Shown one piece after another: positions 24,093 through 36,307 of a stretch of 64,000 bases of DNA; position 1 is the stretch's first letter; the number at the start of each line of letters is the position of its first letter. Made by a program: the position numbers and the translations under genes. The notes beneath the pieces are model-generated. The model did no database searches. It was not told the DNA's origin and saw nothing but the letters and a program-made list of their open reading frames with translations. This stretch comes from Siphonodentalium dalli. Taxonomy: Eukaryota; Mollusca; Scaphopoda; Gadilida; Siphonodentaliidae. Location: assembly GCA_032622095.1 (NCBI GenBank), contig CP136061.1:90747845-90811844 (forward strand), written 5' to 3'.

Positions 24093-24440
24093 TCTTGATC
24101 GAGTTCGAAAAGCGACGAGGGCCGCTTATTGTGGGCGGTTACGGCCCTTAATTAGTCCATGTTCTCGTGAATTTTGACCGAGTTAGCTGGATAACTTAAA
24201 CAAATTTAAACTGATGTTGTTGATAATCGGTATATGACACTTGCTCAACAATGTTTTGATCGAGTTCGATAACCGACCAAGCACGCATATTGTGGGCGCA
24301 GATACGGTCCTTAATTAGTTCCTTTTCGTGAATGTTGATCGCGTTAGCGCGAAAACTTGAGCAACTATATATATGTCTTGACCGAGTTCGAAAACCAGCC
24401 ATATTCGCATATTTTGGCGGAGTTATGGTCCTTAATTTTG
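24093..24440 (+). repeat. Diverged tandem repeat, about 125-160 bp, three copies
   Basis: TTGATCGAGTTCGA or its variants begin copies near 24093, 24255 and 24377. Each continues through ATTGTGGGCG and GGTCCTTAATTAGT. Confidence 0.75.
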
Positions 24441-24500
24441 TCTTTTGAGAACTTCATCTTGTATACATTTCTACCGATTAGTTTTTCTTTCGTTCTACAG

Positions 24501-24767
24501 ATCCGACAAGTGGAGGTTATGCCGACGTGTTTGCAATATACGTCCAGTAATCAGCAGAGTAACCCAGGTGTGGTCGATGTCGTAACATTAGGTTCAGGAA
24601 CATACGTCACTAATGTAATCTCTAAACCGGCGGTTCAGTTGTTCGGACAGCTGTTATCAGGAACATACGTCACTAATGTAATCTCTAAACCGGCGGTTCA
24701 GTTGTTCGGACAGCTGTTATCAGGAACACAAGTAGTGGATGAGCTAGATAATTTTTGCAAGAGTTAG
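24501..24767 (+). CDS. Possible 3'-terminal exon, unknown protein with 21-residue tandem repeat
   Basis: A pyrimidine-rich tract ending CGTTCTACAG (24491-24500) is a good splice acceptor. From 24501 the frame is open to a TAG at 24765-24767, giving about 88 residues (RQVEVMPTCLQYTSS...). It includes two exact 63-bp direct repeats, 24597-24659 and 24660-24722, that encode a 21-residue unit twice in frame (TYVTNVISKPAVQLFGQLLS). An AATAAA lies near 24989. No domain is recognised. The upstream flank is repeat DNA, and no partner exon was identified, so the call rests on splice context, an open frame and frame-preserving duplication only. It could equally be a chance frame. Confidence 0.3.
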   Translation: MRQVEVMPTCLQYTSSNQQSNPGVVDVVTLGSGTYVTNVISKPAVQLFGQLLSGTYVTNVISKPAVQLFGQLLSGTQVVDELDNFCKS

Positions 24768-24994
24768 CTCTAAAACATCTATAAATCATCAGAACAAGGT
24801 CTGCTTATACTAAATGTAAAAATGCCAACGAACTATTTCGCTCTAAGCTGCACTCCGGTTTTCCCACGTCATGAATGCTAATTGGTTTGGTTGACCTAAT
24901 AATTGTAATGGCGTCATCGAAGTAACGAATGTAAAACTGAGGACAATGACAGATTTACCTCACAAAGGGCAAGTTTTGTGCGATGGATAAATAA

Positions 24995-25140
24995 AATATG
25001 TAGCTAATGTCGTCGCTTAAACTGTTTATGTCCGCTCGGGGGATTTGGAATCTATTGGACTCGGCAGAGCCTCGCCCAATATATGCTCAAATCCCCCTCA
25101 CGGACATAAACATTTTAAGCGACGACACTAGCTACATATT
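24995..25140. repeat. Foldback, 146 bp
   Basis: AATATGTAGCTAATGTCGTC pairs with the right arm ending 25140. The complementarity extends through CGCTTAAA and TTTATGTCCG. A (TA)n run follows. Confidence 0.85.
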
Positions 25141-26843
25141 ATATATATATATATATTGAACAGATTTAAAATAAAAACCGCTTTGGGTTAGAGACTTGAT
25201 TGATGACGTAGGTTCTTGGCCCTGAACGTGTTATACATAAATGCACATCAGTCTTGAGTATTGAGTGACAGCAGGGCCATTGTGGTTAGTGTTTCATACA
25301 GAAATGCGCACGTGATATTTAATTTTGTGTGCTTCCAGCAGGGACCTCGCTACAAGGGGATTTGTGTGTCTCTATTTCCAATAATAGAAATTTCATGCAT
25401 AACGCAACATTAGTTTGAACTTTTCAACAATTATTTAGCGTGAAAATTGTTGTTTTGGACAAACGTAAAAAGTATCCTGAGTTTCCTGGACTTGGAAATT
25501 CTGGTCTGCTTCCTAACAGAACACATATCCCACTGCCTCAAGGAACTAGTACTATTTTCTGCGAAGTTCCTGTACGTTCTCAGCAGAATGATCAGGAATG
25601 GCGTTCAGCAACCCGTGTCACGTCCATTGTAATTATATTCTCAACACCCACGCATGTTGTAACGACTAACTTTCATATCTATTGGAAAAATCATATTTTC
25701 CTGCAACAAAAGCTGTAGTGAACATTCAAGTGCATATATGCTTTACTCTCGTCGTTTCCAACACATCTCCATACTTATACATAACGGCCCACGACACTGA
25801 CCAGGGGAGCCCACTTTAATCCAAATGTAATTATATGTCATGTATATCGATCTCTCCTATACTTGGAGGTAATATAGCTATATCTAACCACGTCCCTGAC
25901 CTTCAGTATCGTCAGCTCGTCAGTCAAAACAACCACGAGTTCTTTCAGCACCACTCTTTAAGTTTAAGATCGATGTGTGACTATTGACCAAAAATCATTT
26001 CCACCTTTGTGATATCAAAGAATTGAGGAAGAGCATTAGGGACATGATAGTAAAACAAACAAAGTCAAAATTTAGACTTTTTTTTCGACTTTGTAAAGTA
26101 AACAATTTGACTTTTTATCTAGAAATTATGACTTTCAACATTTCGAAATTCAAAGTCAAAATTTAGATTTTATTATTTTTCTGCCATGTTCATAATACTC
26201 TGCCGTAAAAATCAGAAGAAAACACTTTCAATTTAAAGCAGACGACAATTATTTCCTGAAACATTTCAACCTCGGGCTTACCGAGACTGCATGGTGTGCA
26301 TTTATGTATAACACATTACGAAATCGACTCCAACCCTTGACTCCGACCTCAGCAGAGACTAACACAAGAAGAGGAAAGACGCGACACAATACGAGGAGTG
26401 GCGAGGATTTATTTATTTATTAACCATATGAAGAGTTGGTGAAAATATTTATAAACTAGTCATTGAAATGTGAAATTGTACAATGGTAAGATCTAATAAC
26501 AAATGGATGCACTGGATGAGGATATATATAATGTGACCATTAGATGCAGACAAAGAATAAAAACAAAAAACGACAAAATGAAGAAAGTCATAATTATGTC
26601 GCAGGCGTGCGGATATACGATAGTTCGGCGTTCTTCGTTATTACAGGCATACACATGTCGCACGCATGTGGTCGTAGTTATACACCATAGAGACGCTTCT
26701 TAATCCTTTCTATACTAAATAGATTCTCCCAGTTAGTCAAAAAGTGTACATCGGAATTGTCTATTATTTATTTGGAGGGATGTTACGGTGATAAAAGCAG
26801 ACGACTGATAAATAAAAGTGCAGGAGCCTTATTTTATTGAGGG
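25141..26843. other. No gene seen
   Basis: Short open frames only (for example 25440-25718) with no recognised domain. AT-rich. Confidence 0.5.
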
Positions 26844-26902
26844 AAATGTTTAGATAATAAGTTCAACAAACGACGTTTGTTGAACTTATTATCTGAACAT
26901 TT
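26844..26902. repeat. 59-bp palindrome
   Basis: AAATGTTTAGATAATAAGTT is followed directly by its near-perfect complement. The same hairpin, more diverged, occurs at 35670-35728. Confidence 0.9.
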
Positions 26903-27225
26903 TCTATATGATATCCACTCATCGATGATGCTTTAGTATTGAAAGGGCTAAGCCTATTACAAGAACATTTCCTACGGGATAACTACTCGTCACTGATGCT
27001 TTAATATAGAAAGGGTTAAACTTATTATCTGAACATGTTCTATGGGATAACTATACTCATCAATGATGCTTTAGTATAGAAAGTGTTAAACTTATTATCT
27101 GGACATGTTCTATAGGATAACTATACTCATCAATGATGTTTTAGTATAGAAAGGGTTAAACGTATTATCTGGACATATTCTATGGGATAACTATACTCAT
27201 CAATGATGATTCAGTATAGGGTTAA
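26882..27225 (+). repeat. About 71-bp tandem repeat, five copies
   Basis: Units carry CTTATTATCTGAACATGTTC, GGGATAACTATACTCATCAA and GATGCTTTAGTATAG. The first unit overlaps the palindrome arm, suggesting the array grew from that element's edge. Confidence 0.85.
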
Positions 27226-28724
27226 CACTTATGTCTGATTAGCCATCCAGAGGGCGGAAACATATCGAAGTTTATGATGATGTTTGAGCTTCAAGAAAGG
27301 GATAGAAAGGATAGAAATATAAAGCTAACTTTGATGTTTTGGTCATTGTGTCCAACAACTGTGGTCGATAAATAAATGAACGTAGAGGATCTTCAACGAT
27401 TTATGTTGGGATATATGATTTTATAAAATGAGTTTGATAAATTTGATCACAACGGGTCGTAGACGAGACGTGAATCAAAATTATCAAACGAGTTTCATAA
27501 AATCTTGTATCCCAACAAAACCAGTTGAAGATCTATTATTTTAAACAAATCTACATCGCTAAAACAAGCATCAAAATGCATATTTTTACAGTGTTGGCTG
27601 AGACGCTTCACAACCTTATACGATAGTATTATGCGCTCTGGGGCTGGCGACGGAAAATATAGTCCGCCAATTTGCCGCTTTGTTTTTGTGTCTATTTTCG
27701 TTGGACAATAATTTAACTTTAATGAACAAAGCAATCATTTTGTATTATCTGGCGTTGGTGTCATGCGCGACTTTCGAAATAGTATTGATCTGCCTGAATC
27801 AATGAAAAGACGCGTTGTCATTTTGCTGGCGTGATGCCAAGTGAAATGTAACTAATTTTCATGCGCCGCCCGGGAAGCACGCGCCTATTCATAACTAGTG
27901 AGAGATAAGGATTAATGCAATGACATTTTTAAATGATATAAAAGGGGTTCCATGTGATATATTTCTATTTATATAGTTTTTATTCAGGTCTCAACACATA
28001 TATGAACAAACACAACAACATACAGACAATATTAGATATTTTGCTCAGAGAAGTACCGTACCAGACCAGTCAAAATCTTTTCAGATTGTGAATGGCCCTT
28101 GGCATCCCTGACAAGCAAGGATGTGATATGTGAAATGCGCTCATAAGCAAACATGTATTACATTTTAATAGGATAGTTGAATATTTTGCCGATGGTTATG
28201 CAAAGCATGTGTGAGGCACAATTTCAAAGGATGTGAACGGTTGGTAGGGGAAAGCGGAGTTAAAATGTCCCATCTGTTTTTTTAAAACTAATTTCCTTCC
28301 TTGTGCTAAAACTGTTTACGAGGAGAAGTTCTCTGTTTTTGTAACTTCATATGCGTTCTATCAACCCAGTACTTTTGGGTTCAGTATTCGTAAGAGTATC
28401 ACCAGAGTGTTTTGGCCTGTGCGTTGTCCGAGAATGATATAATCGGGGTGAGCTCAAACTTTAGATTACATGTATCTTCCAGTTATTGTTTCAAATTGAG
28501 CAACACTGTTTCAATTATAAATGATAAATTCAACGAAGATATGAAGTATGCTTTCTTTGGTATATTACAAAATGTGCGTAGCTCAGTTTCCGATATCTTT
28601 CATTTGAAGAGTCTTGGATTCGTATAAAGGATATTTTGTAGGAATTTATATTGAAAGGTAAAAATTCCAGTAGCCTCTATTATTTAATAAGGTGACTTAT
28701 ACAACTTTTGCCACTATGCGTGGC
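27226..28724. other. No gene seen
   Basis: AT-rich; open frames below 80 codons without recognisable features. It may include the worn 3' UTR of the neighbouring LINE relic. Confidence 0.4.
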
Positions 28725-29850
28725 TCATTGAGTAATCCATGCGTTCATTCCATTTTGCTTGAGTTTGTATTGGGTTTTATCCGACTTTATCGCGAAAGAT
28801 GGTGTAAAACAAAATACAAGCTTTTTCTCAATGTTTTCGTTTTGTACTACAGTTAGTCTCTTATTGCCAATTGCACATGCTTTCCATGATTTTGGGAACG
28901 AATTTATTAGTCCCAGGTAAATTATATAAACTTCTGCAAAATATACATCGTCCAGGAAGCCTGAGTAAAATGAACATTCATTTGTGTGCATTTTTGTTAT
29001 TAAAAAGGATTTATGATTGATCACCAGGTGTTTATTCAAGTGAATTGGTTGTGACAGAATGAAGTTAGGGACTGTTGTATGTTCTTGGGCTGTTTCTGGC
29101 CAAGCTTGAATGGCATTTTCCAATAATAAATAACGTTTAATCCAACAACATCTAGTCTAATGTGTGAACTGGTATGAGTGTTGTCCAGCCTGTGACCACT
29201 AATCGGTCAGGCATTTTTTTACCCATGGCATTTTAAGTGCTTTCTCAAATGAAGTTAGGAGGGGAAATTTCAAACCCCCATTTTCGATTTCATTAATGTT
29301 TAAAAAGAAAATTGAAAAACAATTTCTGAATACTCTGAGATCTCTTTTGATGGAGAAGGCAAAACTGTTAGACAATGTGTTTATAATATGGAGTGCTAGT
29401 GTCTTAGTAACTGTTGTTTTCCAATAAGGCAGAGTTGTCAGAAAGACCAGTCTTTTAAAATAAATTCTATTTTTGTCAGCTAATTTATATAATTTTTGGT
29501 AATAAACTCCCCATTGAAGAGGTCAAATTAATTTCCAAGTATATTACAATGTAACATAGTGATCATGATTCCAAACTGTTTAGTAGAATTATCACTGACA
29601 AGTTCATATTCTATTCGTAACACTGAATGATTTGGCATGGGTCCACGTGAGCTTTTTCTATACTTTGCCAGCCACGCTTGATCCCAATCCAATTATCCTC
29701 AGTCTTATTTAAATTTATTTGGAGCTCCGATACCTTTGCAAATTCATATCATGTGTCCTTGCATTATGGGATACCTGATCAGTTCTTAGGATGACATCTG
29801 CGAAAAATTACAAGTTGACATACCCAAAGGTCGACATTTCTCAACTGATG
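28725..29850 (-). pseudogene. Decayed Tx1/L1-type LINE reverse transcriptase fragment
   Basis: Reading the minus strand from about 29850, a FAD remnant of the RT active site is followed near 29470 by KIEFILKDWSF. Then come PSPSKEISEYSEIVFQF and the LHLRKHLKC remnant of the post-RT region. Finally a 132-codon open stretch (29123-28725) reads NFILSQPIHLNKHLVI and ends its conserved block with YLGLINSFPKSWK, the GLI..IP..W block of Tx1-like ORF2. Stops and shifts interrupt it throughout. Family assignment is from memory of the family pattern. Confidence 0.65.
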
Positions 29851-31483
29851 ACCATTTCGTCAAAAATATTTGGCCGCAAGTAGGAATATATTCAACTTTT
29901 GGTCTAACCACAAATTAATTACACACTAAATACTGGTTGGAATATAATTTTCAAACTTCCAAAACAATTTTAACTGAAATTTTCAACTAATGTTGCAGCT
30001 AATGTTACGTTCATTTATATTGATTTAAGTTGTATGGACATGACTGCCTGCAGCAAAATTACTTTTACATTCAATATATAGTTTGATATTTCCACTGGGA
30101 TGATTGCAAAGAAAAACCCGATTACAGACAGACATGGTGCATGTTCCTTTAACATGTTCTATTGCTTATTATCTTTATGTCCTTAATGTCAATTTGGGTG
30201 TCTGTGAAACATCCCCATCCTTCCCTATTAATACATTCACATGTAGCAAATACTGTAATATAATATTTTATTATACGCTCAACAGTGAATTATAGAAAAA
30301 AAACGCGTTTAGATAAACATTGATATCACCCAGAAGGGGATATAGAAGAATATATTATCACACTAGCTCGCGCGTGCGACCGATTCACTTGCGTGTATTA
30401 ATACTGTTTTCGGGTTGTATTGTTGAAGAAGGACAACGTGAAAGAATTCATTGTGATATTCTAATTTATGTTATATTCACTGATATTACAGTTATAATTA
30501 AAATATGTTTTATGTTGAAATTCTACATATTTATGGGGGAAATAAAGGGAAGAATACTGGAACTATATTTGTATATTCTGCGGATGGTGATGTAGCATTG
30601 CGTGAACAGGCATTGATTAGCTGATGTCTTCAATATGATGCATCGATTGAAGACGATTGTGAGATAATTTTACGTCGTAAATGGTGAATTTCTTTGGAAA
30701 TGCGTATAATAAAAAGAATATCCAGTGTTTTTGTGTGGATACCGAAAAATATGTTATTCGTGACCGCGACAAATGTTTATTTTCCCTCGCGACAAGCCGC
30801 TCGCGAAAATAAACATTTGTCCCGATCACTCATGACATATTTTTCGGTATCCACTCAAAAACACTAGATATCCTCTATATATACACTAGATATCCTCTAT
30901 ATATACACTAGTTGCGCCCTCAGCAGCAATTGCATGCACTACTCATAATTTTATAATATACCCACATAGCCTTGACTCTAACTTCAATTTGTTATATTCA
31001 GTACTGAAACAAAATACGATTAAATTATTAGATACGCACTTCATAGAATAAGCAAGTGGTTTATTTTATAGCATATTATTTCAATTATTACAACTTTACA
31101 TTGGATAACATACCATATACAAACCCATTCATTGTCATTCACTTCATTAACATAATATCGAATATAAATATATATTTTGTTTTCTTAAATATACATTCAT
31201 GCACCTGCATTAATTATTAGATGGTCTCATTATTGATATCAATTTATTAAATATTCAACAGGAAAGAATGTGGACGTATTATTATTATGTTCTGTTCTAT
31301 CATTACTTGTAACTGCTTCTGCATTATTGTTCTGCACGAAAGGGCAGCTTGTTTGACAATAAATAATATCTAATTGTATTGTTATAACAAGTTTTGAAAT
31401 AAAATTGACTATGTTGCTCTCATACAGAACAGATTTGTGGGTTTTATCCTATGTATAACTTGGTACAGATCACACGTGAAGTT
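29851..31483. other. No gene seen; possible worn LINE upstream part, one foldback
   Basis: Possibly the upstream RT of the Tx1-like relic up to about 30060, too degraded to annotate. A 146-bp foldback (30722-30867) and a 23-bp direct repeat (30867-30912) follow. Confidence 0.45.
30722..30867. repeat. Foldback, 146 bp
   Basis: CAGTGTTTTTGTGTGGATAC pairs with GTATCCACTCAAAAACACTA. The inner arms AACATATTTTTCGG and AAATGTTTATTTT also pair. Confidence 0.85.
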
Positions 31484-31946
31484 ATATTTGACCCGCCATA
31501 TCAAATCCAGTCGTAGGTCGGGATTTTTTTACCCTGTGCCAATGCATTCTCTTATATATGCGAGTCGACCATAGGTCGCCTCGCATATATAAGAGAATGC
31601 ATTGGCCTAACAATTTTTTATCATTTTTTAAAAATAAACGTTTGTGACAATTCTTAGGACATAAAATAAAAAACATTCATTACCCTGCAGGGAGCCCCAC
31701 ACATATATAGAAGCATATAGAAGAGTGTCGTCTGCTCATGTTTGTCTGGGGATCTGTATGGGTGAAATTATAAAATTGTTAAAGAATACAAGAAAAAATT
31801 ATTAAAATTGTAAAAAAATGTTAGGCCAATGCATTCTCTTATATATGCGAGGCGACCTATGGTCGACTCGCATATATAAGAGAATGCATTGGCACAGGGT
31901 ACACAAATCCCGACTTACGACTGGATTTGATATGGCGGGTCACATA
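31484..31946. mobile_element. MITE-like element, family with GACCCGCCATATC ends, copy 1
   Basis: The terminal inverted repeats read TTGACCCGCCATATCAAATC (left) and the complement of GATTTGATATGGCGGGTCAC (right). Near each end lies a strong hairpin made from TGCATTCTCTTATATATGCG, GTCGACC and its complement. The centre is AT-rich and non-coding. A second copy is at 40743-41193, with relics at 55836-55975 and 58430-58530. Confidence 0.85.
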
Positions 31947-32229
31947 TGGCTATGACACTTCAAACTACTAACAAGTTCCTGCGCCGATTTCTCAAAGCTA
32001 TGATGGTTATCCTCCGGTTTTAGGCACATATTTCTCGGAGGCATAAACTGTGAACCTTATTACCGCCACGAAGTGGGTGGACACTGGTGTACAGATTTGT
32101 ATAGACTCATGGTCGTATGGAGGAATGTATTCTTGTTTCGTACTAGAGTATAAATCGTACCGATAATTACGATAGTACGACAAAGATTAGCACATGTGTT
32201 TACGTCACCGGTGTAATTGTGGGGACATG

Positions 32230-32930
32230 TTTCTATTATGAAGATTTGTTATCCCGAAGGTCCGCTATTCCGAAGGTTCTCTATTCCGAAGGTTTTTGTT
32301 ATTTTTAGGTTAATTCTATATTCTAAAGTATTGAGACTAATTTGAGAGGGTTCATTTTCACAAAGATTCTTTTTATGGAGTGTGCGCTCACATCCGAACT
32401 GATCCTGCGCGCACACCGATACAGATACAGGAGGAAATAACTTAACTTGGAACATTAAATGTGATTTTGTTTTGTTTTCGCGGGTTTTCTTGAGATTTAA
32501 TGTCATTACGTGGGCCCATACCGTTGAATTCTTGGCATATAATATGAATGTTGTGGTATATATGGACCCTCCCGCATTGGGACATGACACAGGTACAGTT
32601 GACTTAAGTGATGTTCTGTGTGGGCTCCAATTTGGAGTTCAATATTTTAAGGGCCAAGTTTAGAATTTTATGGGTCCATAGCTTTGAACTCTTGGCATAT
32701 AATATGAATATTGGGGGGCATGTCTCTATTCCGAAGGTTCACTATCCCGAAGGTCCACTATTTCAAAATTTCTCTGAATGTTCGCTATTCCGAAGGTTCA
32801 CCAATCCGAAGTTTCGTTATTCCGAAGGTTCTGTGTTCCGAAGAGTTTTGTTATTTTAAGGTTAATTCTATATTCTAAAGTATTGAGAGGGTTCATTATC
32901 ACGAAGATTCTTTTTATGAAGGAAATAACT
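32230..32930 (+). repeat. TTCCGAAGGTTC short repeats within a directly duplicated segment
   Basis: The 12-15-bp motif TATTCCGAAGGTTC recurs many times near 32250-32300 and 32725-32845. The stretch continuing into TTAATTCTATATTCTAAAGT is present twice, offset by roughly 490-590 bp. No coding sequence. Confidence 0.8.
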
Positions 32931-33439
32931 TAAAACATTAAATGTGATTTTGTTTTGTTTTCTTGAGTTTAATGTCATTACGTATGACCTTATTTCTCAT
33001 TACATATTCACGCCAAGCAGCCCACACAATTGCTATGTTTCCATGCGATTTAATGTGATTACGTGTGACCTAATATCTCAATAATCTGAGGCAAGAGTAC
33101 GCCTGCTAAAGGCGAATTATAACAGTTGGGGCTATAACGCTCAATGAATACTGGAGGCTATAACAAACTGCGCAGCAGAATATCGCTGAATGGACGAGTA
33201 TGAGATGAGCCTAACTGCAATTGTGACTTTGTTTAAAGGCCCACTTAACTTTCGAGTCATTCATTTTTTATAGTATATACGGTTTTAATAACAATTTATG
33301 CCATAAAATTTGAATAAAATACTATAATTCATCACCATTTGAAACGCAGAATACTTCTACCTCCTAGTTTGAAACACCTTTAAAATACAGCGTCGTATAT
33401 CTAGCAATTAGCAACCAACATGTCCTCCTCGGCTTTTCA

Positions 33440-34015
33440 TAGATTTCAACGTAATTTGATATTTATGGGTATTTATGTCCGGGAAGTGTTTTGGACGGGT
33501 CAAATCGTGACCCCGACTTGACCTTGACCTTTAAAACTGTCAATGCAAGGTCAATTTGGGTAAAACGGACAAATTTCGGCGAAATTTGATACCTAGGGCT
33601 ATTTTTGTCCGGGGAAAGTTTTGAACGGGTCAAATCGTGACCTCGTCCTGACCTTGACCTTCAATGTGGTCAATCAAAGGTCAAATCGGACAAAACGGAT
33701 GGATTTCGACGAAATTTGATACCTATGGGTACTTTTGTCGGGGGAGTGTTTTGGACGGGTCAAATCATGACTCCGACCTTACCTTGACCTTCAAAATTGT
33801 TCATTAAAGGTCAAGTGGGGTAAAACGGACGGATTTCGACGAAATTTGATACCTAGGGGTACTTTTCTCCGGGTGGGGGTGTTTTGGACTGGTCAAATTA
33901 TGACCCTGACCTGACCTTGACTTTCGAAATAGTCAATTGAAGGTCAAATCGCGCCTTTCGCCGGAAATCAGATGGGAACAGCCCGGGCGAAGTCGGGCCC
34001 ATCAGCTTGTGTAAT
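33440..34015 (+). repeat. About 124-bp tandem repeat, four copies, with Helitron-like end
   Basis: Units contain ACGAAATTTGATACCTA, GGGTCAAATCGTGACC and TGACCTTGACCTT. The last unit runs into GCCCGGGCGAAGTCGGGCCC and CATCAGCTTG, which mirrors the A-type Helitron 3' hairpin and spacer but with CTTG in place of CTAG. Similar sequence occurs in Helitron units 5 and 9. Confidence 0.7.
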
Positions 34016-35542
34016 AAAGAAGACAGTTTGAAGAAAGTAACGTATGACACGAGAAACGGGAAAACTTGAAATATGGAAGTATGCAAATTTCCGGCATCAA
34101 ATTTGAAAGCTAGTTTATAGAATAATTGTATTATAATTTATATTTATGGCTAATAATATGATCTTGGTGGCGTTACCATTTCTGACTATGGTTTTCTTGT
34201 GTCATAATTGGTTTACATTGTCACAATGAGATGAATCTGTGTCGTTGCTGAGATTCAGTATGCAATATACATATGGTCAATTATGAGTAATTTCGAAACG
34301 ACCAAATGGTTTAAATTGATTAATGTTAACTATAATGCCATTAACACGTGTGTTTTTGAGAAATATATAACATGCTACTGTGCCGTATCTGCTATATATA
34401 ATGTATGTATGACTGATCAAATATGTACAATGTAGATGAAAAACCTTTAATGTAAATACTTTAGAAAGAACGTTGGCTGAACTGCTTCTACTGTTCTACC
34501 ACAAATACATTAAAGCCTTAGTTGACCTCACGAAACACCAGTAGCCACAAAGTGATTAGTCAACTCTTGTATAACTATCGTAATATTTTACTACTGTGTT
34601 TCTCGATGTGATGTGGATTGTGGTACACCAATCATCACGTGATGAGACAACAAACAACAGACTCTCTGTGCCAACTGGTCATGGCTCGATGTTTCTAGGG
34701 GAATATTCTCTGTCCTTTCTCATTACAATCACTGATTCTGTGAATTGAAAATATAAGAATAAAATGGTACAGCCATGTAATAATAATTCAGTATATTAAC
34801 ATACATTCAGAGTCATACTGACAAACTGAATCTATCGTAGTTCGTTGAAATATCATTTCCTGTAAGCGTGCTCGCTTTCCCAAAATTACGTCACATCGTG
34901 TTAAATGTATGTTAATCGCTTCGATTTGACACTGTTATCTGGGGGCTACTAATTTTAGTTCATGCTATGAATATCTACCCTGGCTAACGCCCGTAGAGAT
35001 CATATTCCACCAGTACAAAACCTGCATGGGAACTTTTTCAAGTTTTGACAGGGAACCTTATATTGTCGGAAACATAACTCGGGGAATATATTTCTTAGTT
35101 GTTATCTTTTCCTTAATAATGTACTTGACTGTATGCGAATGTCCGAATTCAAAGTTGCATGCTTTTCTCTGACTTGTGTGAGCCGACATCGCAATAAACA
35201 TCAAATTAATTACCAAGGAAAAATGTCATAATTGTATGCAATGCGAAGCAAAATCGCTCACAAATTCACTTAAATCGTGAAATTTAGAGTTGGGACCTTC
35301 ATCTACTGTGAAGTACATTATTAAGAAACAGATAATCACAAGAGATATATTCCTCGTGTAATTGTTTTGACTTTATAAGGTTCCCTGTCAAAACTTCAAA
35401 AAGTTCCAAGGTTTGAACTGGATGAATATGATCTCTACGGGCGTTACTTCTACAGAGTAGAGATTCATGGCATGATCTAACTAATATTGAGTTCAAATTG
35501 GCGCTGCTGATGTGGAATCCTGTGATTCGCGAAATAGAAATT

Positions 35543-35606
35543 CAACGACATGTAATGAGACCCACAACGACATGTAATGAGACCCACAACGACATGTAAT
35601 GAGACC
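35543..35606 (+). repeat. 22-bp tandem repeat, three copies
   Basis: CAACGACATGTAATGAGACC repeated three times. Confidence 0.9.
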
Positions 35607-35669
35607 ATCTAGTTGTATGTAGGTTAACCCTTTCCACAAAAATAATCATTGACGAGTAATTCCCTAAGG

Positions 35670-35728
35670 AAATGTTAAGATAAAAAGTTCAACAATCGTT
35701 GTTTGTTGAGTTTATTATCTAAACATTT
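35670..35728. repeat. Hairpin related to the palindrome at 26844
   Basis: AAATGTTAAGATAAAAAGTT pairs with AGTTTATTATCTAAACATTT. Confidence 0.8.
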
Positions 35729-36307
35729 TTTCAGTTAATTTTTGTTAAATTTCAACGATTTCCGAAAACAAGTATCATTTCACCTAATTTTATTTCATCT
35801 CATTTTGTTTCATCTCATTTCGACTCTGTTCATCAATATCATTATCACCTTGGCTTTAATTGAAATCTTGTTTTTGTGGGGTACGTTCTAAAACTAGTTT
35901 CAAAATTCTAATAAATCGCTCCAGGATCCAGCTTCCACCTCAAAATTCAATATCATCAGAACGAGAAGCAATTTGTCTGCGAGAAATTGGGATCTTGGTT
36001 ATCATCATATTTAGCCTCGAATCTTCTTTAATATACCTAGCAGACAATCTACCCTTTCTTTTGACATCCATACATTTATGCAACACCTTCATTATGTGGG
36101 GAAATTATATGACGGACAGGTTGTAAGCCATTATTTCTTTCACTCTATTTATGTTGACAAACGTAAAGGCAGTAAGGTCCGTCAGCCAGTGCTCCATTCT
36201 GACTTGTTATTGTCATTCCGGAGGGCTAGGTGTGATTTTCGTTGACCCGGGCAGACGTGTTACCTTGTCAGGCACCCACTTACCTGTATTGGTTAACATA
36301 TAAAACA

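Larger units (their letters stand above)
34016..36307. other. No gene seen
   Basis: AT-rich. Contains a 22-bp ×3 tandem repeat (35543-35606) and the 35670-35728 hairpin. Two short stretches, 34999-35050 and 35375-35445, look like an inverted pair around CTCTACGGGCGTTA and TTCCCTGTCAAAACTT. Confidence 0.5.

Noticed and set aside
25440-25718. 92-codon plus-strand frame
   Set aside because: No Met-start context, domain or splice signals; an overlapping frame of similar length on the same strand suggests chance.
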